Assembly: GCF_017592335.1 (NCBI RefSeq)
Contig: NZ_JACNMP010000027.1
Location: 1-44,861 of the forward strand
Source of the DNA: Pseudaestuariivita rosea
Lineage (GTDB): Bacteria; Pseudomonadota; Alphaproteobacteria; Rhodobacterales; Rhodobacteraceae
DNA: 44,861 bases
Reading direction: 5' to 3'
Positions within the stretch are counted from its first letter, which is position 1, and every line of letters starts with the position of its first letter. The notes under the pieces were generated by a model. It worked only from the letters and a program-made list of their open reading frames with translations, did not search any database and was not told where the DNA came from. The position numbers were made by a program, and so were the translations under genes. Of the stretch, positions 8,585 to 15,945 are shown piece after piece.

Positions 8585-8826
8585 TCAGGTGTAGGAACTG
8601 TTGCCGTTTCTTTCTGTTGATTGGGTTGCGGTCAAGACCGGCTGAGTGGAGCCATTGCGGAGCTCAAGCGAAGCCGGTCGAGTGGAACGTAGCCTTTGGG
8701 CGAACTCGGTTGGTGTCTGTCCCGCCAAAGACGTGTGTGGTCTGTTGATGTTGTAGTAGATCCTCCATGTTTCGATGATCCGGCGTGCCTCCGCGAGGTT
8801 GCCGAACAAATTTTCGTTGAGGTAAG
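8585..8826 (-). pseudogene. IS3-family transposase OrfB, C-terminal fragment
   Basis: On the minus strand the frame reads LNENLFGNLAEARRIIETW, RIYYNINRPHTSLAG and QTPTEFAQ, the very C-terminus of an IS3-type integrase-core transposase (the NRPHTSLGG...TPTEFA end of the rve domain). Homology begins abruptly at the leucine before NENLF, about position 8826; the DDE catalytic core and OrfA are absent. The tail after TPTEFA runs on to a stop at 8585-8587 and is longer than usual. The truncation point abuts the nuclease-domain fragment on the opposite strand, indicating a deletion or one-ended event across this junction. Confidence 0.8.
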
Positions 8827-8829
8827 GCA

Positions 8830-9180
8830 GTATCGGGCGGTGCAGATCAAAGCGAAACGCTGGCGAACGCAGCTGCAAAACAGATTGCCGCCGCCTTGCA
8901 ACAGCGCGGATTTGTTGCCGTAGTCAATCACGGCATGTCGCGCTTTTGTATCGACGTAGCTGCGCGCCGCGCGGATGACCCAGACTTTAAACTGGCGATC
9001 CTGATTGATAGCAAAGAGACCTATGCCAGCCATGCCACTTTAGAAGTTCTGACCGAACGCGCCATTCTGCTTGAGGCTTTTGGGTGGCGCGCTGTGACCG
9101 TTACGATGCGGGAGTGGAAAAGCGATCCGACCAGGATTTTGGAAACGCTTGAGACGCAATTGGGGGTCAACTTCGACTGA
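8830..9180 (+). pseudogene. C-terminal fragment of a protein with a restriction-nuclease-like (Vsr/MTES_1575-type) domain
   Basis: From the IS junction (~8830) the plus strand is open to a stop at 9178-9180, reading ANAAAKQIAAALQQRGFVAV, then SRFCIDVAARR, FKLAILIDSKETYASHATLE and ILLEAFGWRAVTVTMREW. This matches the pattern of the small nuclease domain that closes many large superfamily I helicase/DUF4011-type proteins (gFrIDlav ... l.IecDg..Y.s ... Leg.GWr...v.s..W), related to the Vsr/PD-(D/E)xK fold. About 110 residues remain; the presumed helicase body is gone and there is no proper start (TTG 8896 is the only candidate). It is best read as the tail of a large defence- or DNA-repair-type gene destroyed by the IS event. 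Confidence 0.5.
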
Positions 9181-9748
9181 ATACGTACTAACCTCTACAT
9201 CAAACACGTTCTGAATATCGAAATTTGTCGTTCGTCAAAGGCGGTGTTAAATTACCGCCCAAATCTGCTGATCCGTCTTTTGACAAACACCCTGAACGAA
9301 TGGCCGGATCTTACTCTGAACGACGGCACGTGATGCTTTGGAAGGTGCGGCGTTCACAACGCTGAGTACACATATAGCAACTGAGGTGCCCTTAGTTTCC
9401 TAGACACCTGCCTTGTTCAGTTTCTGCCGTAGGCTCTCTCGTTGAGTCGGCTGCGCTTTGCCCTAGTGACCGGTCTGAGAAACCTACCATTTTCATAAGA
9501 TATGCGCCTATTGAGCCGACATATTTGAAGAAGTCTCCGAGCATCATCTGGTCAAGGGGCGGACAGGCAAATTGAAATTACGGCCTGCTGTTTGAGTGTT
9601 TCAATCTTCACAAAACCTCCGAATGTAAGACCTGTATAGAATTTCGCCTTACTGTTTCGCTTTAAGAACAAACAGAACCTATTGACAGTTCCAACTGCCG
9701 GCCTGTAATTGTATTATTGCAATTACCAATAGCGAGGAATCTTTCAAT
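9181..9748. other. 570-bp gene-free stretch in element B
   Basis: No plausible coding region on either strand. A segment near 9385-9410 reads, on the minus strand, TGTCTAGGAAACTAAGGG, which might be a transposon end, but no partner repeat was found. The right end holds the promoter and palindrome of the following gene. Confidence 0.4.
9682..9726 (+). promoter_or_regulatory. promoter with overlapping operator-like palindrome, integrase module B
   Basis: TTGACA (9682-9687) and TGTAAT (9704-9709) are spaced 16 bases apart. The -10 overlaps a perfect inverted repeat, GTAATTG (9705-9711) - 8 bases - CAATTAC (9720-9726). A DNA-binding protein is encoded 22 bases downstream, so autorepression of the module B operon is a natural reading. 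Confidence 0.6.
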
Positions 9749-10207
9749 ATGAAGTTTCGTACCAAAGCAGCGTGCCGGATTGCGCGAATTGATCCGCAAC
9801 GCTTTAATGAAGATGTTGCCTCGGGTGACTATCCACACGCACCGAAAACACGTTCTGGGGTCTCTCGCGTCTTTGATGAAGCCGATATTGCTGGGCTTTT
9901 GATTTATCGTCACTTAATGGATATTTTTGGCGATCGCGGCTTCACGAAAAAAACAGCTGCTATGTATGCAGGTGGTATCATCCAAGCGCTACGCGCTCCC
10001 ACGACCACAGATCGCTCGCGCGTTGATTTTCCGATCAATGGGTTCAATGACGACGGTGTGCCGTGCAACAAAGATGAGCCACCTTACTTTGGAAATGAAA
10101 GAAATCGGGCGCTCGCAGCAACGATGTCTTTCGATCTCGAACACATACTAAAAGTTGTTCGCCAAGGCATGGCCGAAGAAGCCCAAGTCCTGGGTGAAGA
10201 AGACTAA
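9749..10207 (+). CDS. probable DNA-binding regulator of integrase module B (MerR-like N-terminus)
   Basis: 152 aa, starting at ATG 9749 behind GAGGAA. Residues 1-60 resemble a MerR/winged-helix DNA-binding unit: RTKAACRIARIDPQRFNEDV, then SGVSRVFDEADIAGLLIYRH, where a recognition helix is followed by a wing with R-x-F-x-x-x-D. The rest (residues ~70-152) is helical with no effector domain that I know. It starts an operon: the next gene begins 3 bases after its stop, and that gene overlaps the integrase by 7 bases. Its promoter overlaps a perfect palindrome (9705-9726), suggesting self-regulation. It occupies the same position as the 245-aa protein of module A. Confidence 0.7.
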   Translation: MKFRTKAACRIARIDPQRFNEDVASGDYPHAPKTRSGVSRVFDEADIAGLLIYRHLMDIFGDRGFTKKTAAMYAGGIIQALRAPTTTDRSRVDFPINGFNDDGVPCNKDEPPYFGNERNRALAATMSFDLEHILKVVRQGMAEEAQVLGEED

Positions 10208-10210
10208 CAC

Positions 10211-10420
10211 ATGCCTGTCGTCGTCCCCATCATCCTGGCCAGTGAGCGCAGCGCTGCAAAGCTTCTTGATATGAAGCCTTCGCAGTTTCTTGCCTTGGTT
10301 GACGAGGGCGTGCTCCCCAAACCTGTGAATATTGGTGGTTTGGATCGCTGGGATGTGGAGCAATTGCGTGCCATCGCAAGTGGAAACATGGCAAATGAAC
10401 CGGGGATTATCGAATGGTAA
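10211..10420 (+). CDS. AlpA/excisionase-like small DNA-binding protein
   Basis: 69 aa. The pattern SERSAAKLLDMKPSQFLALV ... GVLPKPVNIGGLDRWDVEQL is that of small helix-turn-helix proteins of the AlpA/Xis type: a helix-turn-helix, then a short wing with P-x-P, then R-W-D leading into the last helix. Such proteins bend att DNA and favour excision, or regulate the integrase. It sits between the regulator and the integrase, overlapping the integrase start by 7 bases. The family assignment is by pattern only. Confidence 0.7.
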   Translation: MPVVVPIILASERSAAKLLDMKPSQFLALVDEGVLPKPVNIGGLDRWDVEQLRAIASGNMANEPGIIEW

Positions 10421-11449
10421 AGCATCGTAAGAAATTCCTCTGGCAGCACTCGTCAGGGCGTTGGTATGTGCGCAAGCAGATCGACGGAAAGATGAGCTAC
10501 CTTGGCAGAATCACGGCCGAGGAAGGCACGGAAGACTTTGATACCCAGTACTGGGAGATCGTGAGCGGCAAGAAAGCCCAGGCAAAGCATTCATGGTCCG
10601 AACTGATCAAAGATCTGCGCGCAACCGAATTCTGGGAAAGAAAATCACCACGCTATCGGCGCGATCTTGAGCCAGTCTTCGAATATCTTGAAGCAAAGAT
10701 CGGAAAAAAAAGATGTTCGTCATCTGACGGTCGCTGATGCCTATGACGCAATGGAAGCCAATAGCCATCGTGTTCGATTTGCCAACTACATTCCAACCGC
10801 GCTGAGCATGTTGTCGAAACGGGCCATCCGTAAGCGTTGGCGCAACGACAACCCGTTCATTGGCCTTGAGCCTCTCAAAGTTCCTGAAGAGCGTAAGAAA
10901 CCGCATATTCCGTGGACCGATTGGGCCGTGACAAAAATTCGGAGTGAAGGAGAAGAAGAGCCATTGCTGATTTTTGAGATCGGCGTTGGCAGCGTTCAAC
11001 GCCCCGGTGACTGGGTAGAGTTTCAATGGGGCGATTATGACGGATACAACCTACAACTTCGCCAGAATAAAACGAAGATTGATCTTAAACTGCCGTGCAC
11101 ACCAAAACTCAAAGCTGCCCTTGATCGTCATAGGGCCAGTCTTGGGTTTGAACCGCATCCATCACGGCACATTCTAACGCGGTCTGATGGATCACCTATG
11201 GACTATTTCGCTATGGCGCGCGTGATGACGCGTGAACGCAAGCGCCTCGGTCTGATGGCGTACGATCAACACGCAATGCGTTATCGTGGCGTCATGGAGT
11301 TAGCATGGGCTGGATGCACCGATGACGAGATCATGAGTTACAGCGGCCACACAACAAAAGAAATGGTCATTCAATACGCCGATCTGGCACGACAAATCAT
11401 GCGTGCGACATCCGCGGCAGAGAAAAGGAGGTTATGGGAAAAGCTTTAG
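10414..11449 (+). pseudogene. tyrosine-type integrase B, frameshifted at an A8 run
   Basis: Starts at ATG 10414. Frame 1 encodes ~98 good residues (HSSGRWYVRKQIDGKMSYLG, an arm/core-binding N-terminus) and then stops at 10735-10737. After an eight-A run at 10704-10711 the frame one base further on continues the protein to 11449. This second part has the full catalytic set: R in SVQRPGDW, H-x-x-R in HAMRYRGV, H in SGHTTKEM and the nucleophile Y in VIQYADLA. A seven-A run would join both parts into ~344 aa. It may be a true inactivating mutation, a homopolymer sequencing error, or transcriptional slippage on A8. The gene ends 82 bases from the tRNA-Cys 3' end, pointing at it, and is the integrase expected to have moved element B. 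Confidence 0.85.
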
Positions 11450-11495
11450 AACAGAACAAGCACAGAACAAGAAACTGATACCCAAGGTGATACCC
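11448..11495 (+). repeat. cluster of candidate integrase arm-type sites, right end of element B
   Basis: AGAACA occurs three times (11448, 11453, 11464), followed by GAAACTGATACC (11471-11482, exact copy of 2527-2538) and a second TGATACCC (11488-11495). The cluster lies directly between the integrase stop and the att core. Confidence 0.5.
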
Positions 11496-11530
11496 TATGA
11501 TCAACAAAAACTGTAACCCATTGAAATCAT

Positions 11531-11604
11531 TGGAGGCGAGTACCGGAATCGAACCGGTGTACACGGATTTGCAATCCGCTGCGTCACCACTCCGCCAACT
11601 CGCC
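11531..11604 (-). tRNA. tRNA-Cys (GCA)
   Basis: The minus strand folds as a 74-nt tRNA: acceptor GGCGAGT pairing with ACTCGCC, discriminator U, encoded CCA; anticodon arm GGA-TTGCAAA-TCC giving anticodon GCA; T arm CCGGTTCGAATCCGG with canonical TTCGAAT. It is complete and should be functional. Its 3' 47 bases are duplicated at 2411-2457, so this copy is the one regenerated when element B inserted. Elements lie on its 3' side, as expected for islands using the tRNA 3' end. Confidence 0.97.
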
Positions 11605-11615
11605 TTTGTGGTGTG

Positions 11616-11645
11616 AAATCTAGCGTCTAATTAAACGCTAGATTT
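11616..11645 (+). terminator. strong hairpin, likely terminator
   Basis: AAATCTAGCGT (11616-11626) and ACGCTAGATTT (11635-11645) form an 11-bp perfect stem with an 8-base loop. The plus-strand transcript continues TTCG after the final T run. It sits upstream of the 5' end of tRNA-Cys and insulates the tRNA from neighbouring transcription. Confidence 0.6.
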
Positions 11646-11827
11646 TCGTCAACTACAATCTCTACCAACGCTCTACTCATTTATGTTTTGTTTTTGTTTT
11701 GTTCGCGTGCGATTTGCGTCTTCATAGCGCGTGTCTTAGAAGTGGCTTGATTTGTCTGAAGAGTTTGAAGCCGTTTCGTAAGTAGATTTCCCGCTCACGA
11801 AGTCATCCAACTACGCGGTGACGGTTT

Positions 11828-11870
11828 TTGACATTGTAGCCCCTTACTACCATGTAGCTATATGCTACAT
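11828..11870 (+). promoter_or_regulatory. toxin-antitoxin promoter and operator palindrome
   Basis: TTGACA (11828-11833) is followed by a perfect inverted repeat ATGTAGC-TATAT-GCTACAT (11852-11870) covering the expected -10 region; a further half-site TTGTAGC lies at 11834-11840. The toxin GTG is 8 bases downstream. This fits autoregulation by the Xre-type antitoxin, alone or with RelE. Confidence 0.7.
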
Positions 11871-11877
11871 AATTGAT

Positions 11878-12126
11878 GTGAAACGGATCGCGTACTCTAA
11901 AGCTGCAGTGAAAGCCTTGGCGAAAATGCCGGCAAATATGGCTCATTTGATCCGTACCAAGACCGAAGCCTATGCTGCTGATCCAGCGTCACAGGCTAAC
12001 AATGTGAAAGCTCTGAAAGGGCAAGACGAAATCCGGCTGCGTGTCGGCGATTGGCGTGTGATTATGAATGACCGTGGTGAGATCATAGAAATCTCCAAGA
12101 TCGCCCCACTTGGCAGCGTATACTAA
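11878..12126 (+). CDS. RelE/ParE-family toxin
   Basis: 82 aa, starting at GTG 11878 (frame open further left, but homology starts with VKRIAYSKAAVKALAKM, and the operator lies just upstream). The sequence has the RelE fold order: an N-terminal strand with YSKAAVKALAKMPA helix, a second helix around MAHLIRTKTEAYA, then LKGQDEIRLRVGDWRVIMND and a last strand IIEISKIAPLGSVY. The RLRVGDWRV element with Arg residues matches RelE-type mRNA interferases, which cleave mRNA in the ribosome. No ribosome-binding site is visible. The antitoxin follows 10 bases after the stop: toxin first, as in higBA- or RelE/Xre-type modules. Confidence 0.88.
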   Translation: MKRIAYSKAAVKALAKMPANMAHLIRTKTEAYAADPASQANNVKALKGQDEIRLRVGDWRVIMNDRGEIIEISKIAPLGSVY

Positions 12127-12136
12127 GGATGTCCAG

Positions 12137-12481
12137 ATGAACGACATGATCACGATGCCACGTGCCGAATATGATCGGTTGGTAGAAATCGCAGAAGATG
12201 CGGCAGACATTGTTGCGATTGAAGAATTCAAAACCAAACTGGCACGCGGTGAAGAAGAATTCGTTCCCGCTGAATTTGTGAACCGGATGTTGGATGGCGA
12301 AAGCCTCCTGAAACTCTGGCGCGAACATCGCGGGCTAAGTCAGAATGAGTTGGCCAAACTCTCTGGCGTCAACCGCATTCAGATCGGCGATATCGAGGAC
12401 CGGGGCAAAACCGGTTCCGTGGCCACATTGAAAAAGTTGGCCGATGCCCTTGATTTGCAGATTGATGATCTGGTCTCTTAA
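12137..12481 (+). CDS. Xre-family antitoxin (HTH_3)
   Basis: 114 aa from ATG 12137. Residues 1-60 are acidic helices (PRAEYDRLVEIAEDAADIVA) likely to wrap the toxin. Residues ~62-113 form a Cro/CI-type helix-turn-helix (LWREHRGLSQNELAKLSGVN, then RIQIGDIEDRGKTGSVATLK). It would neutralise the RelE-type toxin encoded just upstream and bind the palindrome at 11852-11870. Order and spacing indicate one operon. Located on the chromosomal side of tRNA-Cys, it may be the relic of a third element or a stabilising module. Confidence 0.88.
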   Translation: MNDMITMPRAEYDRLVEIAEDAADIVAIEEFKTKLARGEEEFVPAEFVNRMLDGESLLKLWREHRGLSQNELAKLSGVNRIQIGDIEDRGKTGSVATLKKLADALDLQIDDLVS

Positions 12482-13302
12482 CCTCCACTCCAACCTCGGC
12501 TAGATAGTCGATCTTGACCTGTGCATAACACCGGCAATTGATGGTGTCGGCACCGCTTGCGCCCAAGGACGCGTCCCCTGGCCGAAGAGGGAATTAAAGA
12601 GCGCGTCAGATACGGTCTTCTTCGGATCAACCCCAACTGATCATCCAGCGGTTCAACGCCATAGATTGTTTCGATGATCAGGCTGGGGCTGCCGGGTGTC
12701 GTCTGTGGCTCGGTTGCCATATCCCACTGGTTGAAGTTTATGCCATCGTGGTCGATCATGGACTGGTTAAATATCTCAGAAATTTTTTTGGAACTTAAAC
12801 TGATAAGGTTATGTCAGAGCCTCAGGCGTGTTCATCAAATAAGTCCTCTGCAAATAACCAACTCAGTTAATATATTCTGATAAGATCAGTCTTGCCAAGA
12901 GCTTGTCAGCTATGAGCTGAATTTCCGCCTGAATTATACCTGCAAAAAGTGTGTCAGTTATAAAGACACAATGATTGAAAATTATGTGGCATGGGTCGGC
13001 CTAGAGCTTGGTTGTCGGATGGTTCAAGTGTCTAAATGTAGCTGATTATCGTGGGGCAGCTCCATCGTAACCTATTGATTTCATTAGAGCGATTATAGTG
13101 CGCTTGTGGGACACAAAGCTATTGATATTATTAAATAAATTAGGATTTTTTGACCTCATCGCCCGCTCCAAAAAATCTCAGGATCATTCCAATCTGCGCG
13201 ATGTAGAACTGCATCGGCGCAACGGAATTGCCGGGACGGGGCCGTTTTTGCTTTGCAATCCCAAAAATCGCAGCTAATTCGATAAGCTGATTGGGAGGAA
13301 AC
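12482..13302. other. 820-bp stretch with possible phage debris, otherwise empty
   Basis: On the minus strand, 12482-12760 shows protein-like sequence broken over frames: MIDHDGINFNQWDMATEPQT and GSPSLIIETIYGVEPLDD in one frame (12630-12759), DPKKTVSDALFNSLFGQGTR in another, and GASGADTINCRCYAQVKIDY in a third (12482-12566). The INCRC motif is reminiscent of the C-terminus of Mu gpF-like phage head proteins, but the evidence is thin. From ~12760 to 13290 the DNA is AT-rich with no gene. The promoter of fadD must lie at the right end but was not resolved. Confidence 0.35.
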
Positions 13303-15024
13303 ATGACAGCAGAAGACCGTCCGTGGACGGCCTTTTATGGCCCGTCCGTGCGCAAGGAAATCACGACACCGCATTACAGAACCATCGGCGATCTGGTCAG
13401 TGCCGCGGCCCATTTACACGGGCGAAAACCAGCGTTCACGACCTGTTTGCCGAACGGAATGAACGGCACGCTGACATTCGAACAGGTTGACGAAATGTCA
13501 GACGCACTGGCCGTTTACCTGCGCGAAATCGCAGGACTGGCCAAAGGTGACCGGGTTGCGTTGCAGGTGCCCAATGGGCTGTCTTTTCCGGTGGCGGCTT
13601 TCGCCGTGTTGAAAGCCGGCTGCATTCTGGTCAACGTCAATCCGCTTTATACCGCTGAAGAGATGGAAAAGCAGTTCGCCGATGCGGAACCCAACGCGCT
13701 GATCATCGTCGATATGTTTGCCGACAAGCTGCCTGGCGCGATCAAGGGTCATCCGATCCCGAATATTATCGTGACACAAGTGGCCGAATTTCTGCCCGCC
13801 ATGCCACGTGGCATCGTTCGGCTGGTCCAGAAATACTGGGATAAGACGCTGCCGCCCATCGATTTGCCGCATATCCGTCTGCCTGATGCGATTGCGGCGG
13901 GGCGCACGAAACGCACAAGCCAAAGCATTGAGGTCGAAGAATACAGCACCGAGATTGACCCAAGTGATATCGCCTGCCTGCAATATACCGGCGGCACGAC
14001 GGGTGTGTCCAAAGGCGCGATGCTCAGCCACGAAAACCTGATCGTGAACATGGAACAGACCATGGAACTGATCAGCGGTGTTGAAAAAGGCAAAGAGGTC
14101 GCGCTGACCGCCCTGCCGATGTATCATATCTTTGCCTTCACGGTGAATTTGCTGGGCTTTTATTGGCTGGGCGCGCGCAACATCCTGATCCCCAATCCCC
14201 GGCCTTTGTCGAACCTGAAACGCGCGTTTGAGAATTATAAGATCACATGGCTCAGTGGTGTGAATACGCTGTTTAATGGTTTGACCAACGAAATCTGGTT
14301 TCAGGACAGCCCGCCAAAACATCTGAAATTCGCCTCGGCCGGGGGGATGGCGCTGCAAAGTTCGGTGGCCGAACGGTGGGAAGAGGTGACCGGAAAACCG
14401 GTGCTTGAGGGATATGGGCTGACCGAATCCTCGCCCGTGCTGACGTTCAATCCCCTGGGCAAGACGCGGCCCAATTCCATCGGTATCCCCGTGCCCTCAA
14501 CCGTCGTGCGCTGTGTCGATGAAAACGGCAACCCGGTGCCCTTGGGCGAGCCGGGCGAATTGGCCGCTATGGGGCCGCAGATCATGAAGGGCTATTGGAA
14601 AAAGCCCGAAGAAACCGCGAAGACCCTGCAGGACGGCTGGCTGCTGACCGGTGATATCGCCACGATGGACAAGGACGGCTATTTCCGGATTGTCGACCGC
14701 AAGAAGGACATGATCCTTGTGTCAGGCTTCAACGTCTATCCGAACGAGATCGAAGATTGCCTGGCTGCCCACCCCGGTATCAGTGAAGCGGCTGTGATCG
14801 GCGTGCCCGACGGTGCCTCGGGCGAGGCGATCAAGGCCTTCATCGTACCCCATGATACGGCCCTGACCCAGGATGACATCCGCGCCTATTGCAAGGAACA
14901 TCTGACAAATTACAAGGTGCCGAAAACCGTGGAATTCCGCGATGATCTGCCGAAATCCAACGTCGGGAAGATCCTGCGCAAGGATCTGCGTGCGGAAGAA
15001 ACAGAAATCAAAGGCGCCGCCTAA
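13303..15024 (+). CDS. fadD: long-chain fatty acid-CoA ligase
   Basis: 573 aa from ATG 13303, directly behind GGGAGGA. It belongs to the adenylate-forming enzyme family: fatty acid + ATP + CoA gives acyl-CoA. The P-loop-like motif YTGGTTGVSKGA is near residue 226; YGLTESSPV follows at ~370; the TGDIATMDKDGYFRIVDRKK hinge precedes MILVSGFNVYPNEIE; the catalytic lysine is in KSNVGKILRKDL near the C-terminus. The length is typical for FadD. Substrate chain length cannot be read from sequence. A BASS-family transporter gene follows 30 bases later on the same strand and may be co-transcribed, which would suggest uptake and activation of an organic acid. Confidence 0.9.
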   Translation: MTAEDRPWTAFYGPSVRKEITTPHYRTIGDLVSAAAHLHGRKPAFTTCLPNGMNGTLTFEQVDEMSDALAVYLREIAGLAKGDRVALQVPNGLSFPVAAFAVLKAGCILVNVNPLYTAEEMEKQFADAEPNALIIVDMFADKLPGAIKGHPIPNIIVTQVAEFLPAMPRGIVRLVQKYWDKTLPPIDLPHIRLPDAIAAGRTKRTSQSIEVEEYSTEIDPSDIACLQYTGGTTGVSKGAMLSHENLIVNMEQTMELISGVEKGKEVALTALPMYHIFAFTVNLLGFYWLGARNILIPNPRPLSNLKRAFENYKITWLSGVNTLFNGLTNEIWFQDSPPKHLKFASAGGMALQSSVAERWEEVTGKPVLEGYGLTESSPVLTFNPLGKTRPNSIGIPVPSTVVRCVDENGNPVPLGEPGELAAMGPQIMKGYWKKPEETAKTLQDGWLLTGDIATMDKDGYFRIVDRKKDMILVSGFNVYPNEIEDCLAAHPGISEAAVIGVPDGASGEAIKAFIVPHDTALTQDDIRAYCKEHLTNYKVPKTVEFRDDLPKSNVGKILRKDLRAEETEIKGAA

Positions 15025-15054
15025 ACGGGCGCCTAATGCGGGACAAGGATCGAT

Positions 15055-15936
15055 ATGGTCGGACCACTTGAACAAGCCGTTCTGGCGCTGATGATTTTCG
15101 TGATCATGCTGGGGATGGGGGCGTCACTGACACCGCGCGATTTCGTTCTGGCGCTGAAACGGCCCTATGGGCTGATGATCGGTGTTGTGTCGCAGTACGG
15201 CTTCATGCCGCTGATCGGATTTGTCCTGGCTCTGACACTGCCGGTGCCCGAGCCCATAAAAATCGGCATCCTGATCATGGCCTGTATGCCGGGCGGCACG
15301 ACATCGAACATTTTCACCTATTTCTCAAAGGGCAATCTGGCGCTGTCGGTTCTGATGACGGTGACATCGACGGTTTTTGGAGTGCTGCTGATCCCATTGG
15401 TTCTGATCATCTACGCGGGCGCGCTGAACGTCGACATCCCCCGCGAAAACATCATTGCCACGCTGGTTCTGCTGCTGGTGCCCGTGGCGATTGGCATGGT
15501 GATGCGCAAGCTGAACGCGAATGTCGGCGCGGTGACTGAATTTCTGGGGTCGCTTCTGGCGGTGATCTTTATCGCGTTTCTGATGATTTCCTGGGTCCCG
15601 CGGAACTGGACGTTTCTGATGAACACCAGTTGGGCGGTCTATTTCGCGTCGATCGCGATTGGTATCATCGGTATCACCATCGGATATCAGTTCGCCCGCG
15701 CCCTGCGTCTGCATCCCCGGAACGCGCGCACGGTGGGGCTTGAGACAGGTATCCAGAACGGCCCGCTGGCCGTTGCTATCGTGGCCTTTACCTTTTCGGG
15801 GACCGAGGAACAGGCGATCATGGCGATCCCGGTGCTGTATTCGCTATTCATCGTGATTATCTCGACCCTTGTCACATTTTATTTCCGGCGGGCCAATCTG
15901 GCCGCGGAACAGAAGATGCCGGATGGTTTGCTTTAG
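15055..15936 (+). CDS. bile acid:Na+ symporter (BASS) family transporter
   Basis: 293 aa, start ATG 15055 after AAGGATCG. About nine to ten hydrophobic segments span the protein. The family hallmarks are present: the MACMPGGTTSNIFTYFSKGN region (~residues 79-98) and the second-repeat GLETGIQNGPLAVAI (~residue 225). BASS proteins co-transport Na+ with organic anions such as bile acids, pantoate or 2-oxo acids; the substrate here is unknown. It ends in a convergent arrangement with proW, with a palindromic repeat between them. Confidence 0.88.
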   Translation: MVGPLEQAVLALMIFVIMLGMGASLTPRDFVLALKRPYGLMIGVVSQYGFMPLIGFVLALTLPVPEPIKIGILIMACMPGGTTSNIFTYFSKGNLALSVLMTVTSTVFGVLLIPLVLIIYAGALNVDIPRENIIATLVLLLVPVAIGMVMRKLNANVGAVTEFLGSLLAVIFIAFLMISWVPRNWTFLMNTSWAVYFASIAIGIIGITIGYQFARALRLHPRNARTVGLETGIQNGPLAVAIVAFTFSGTEEQAIMAIPVLYSLFIVIISTLVTFYFRRANLAAEQKMPDGLL

Positions 15937-15945
15937 GTCGGCGCG

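Noticed and set aside
8632-8923. Small overlapping frames on both strands around the IS3/nuclease junction
   Set aside because: They run across two unrelated fragments and are explained by the IS remnant on the minus strand and the nuclease tail on the plus strand.
9385-9412. Possible transposon end (TGTCTAGGAAACTAAGGG on the minus strand)
   Set aside because: No matching inverted repeat or transposase was found next to it.
13498-14358. 286-aa minus-strand frame opposite fadD
   Set aside because: Shadow of fadD: lies wholly within it and shows no motif or ribosome-binding site.
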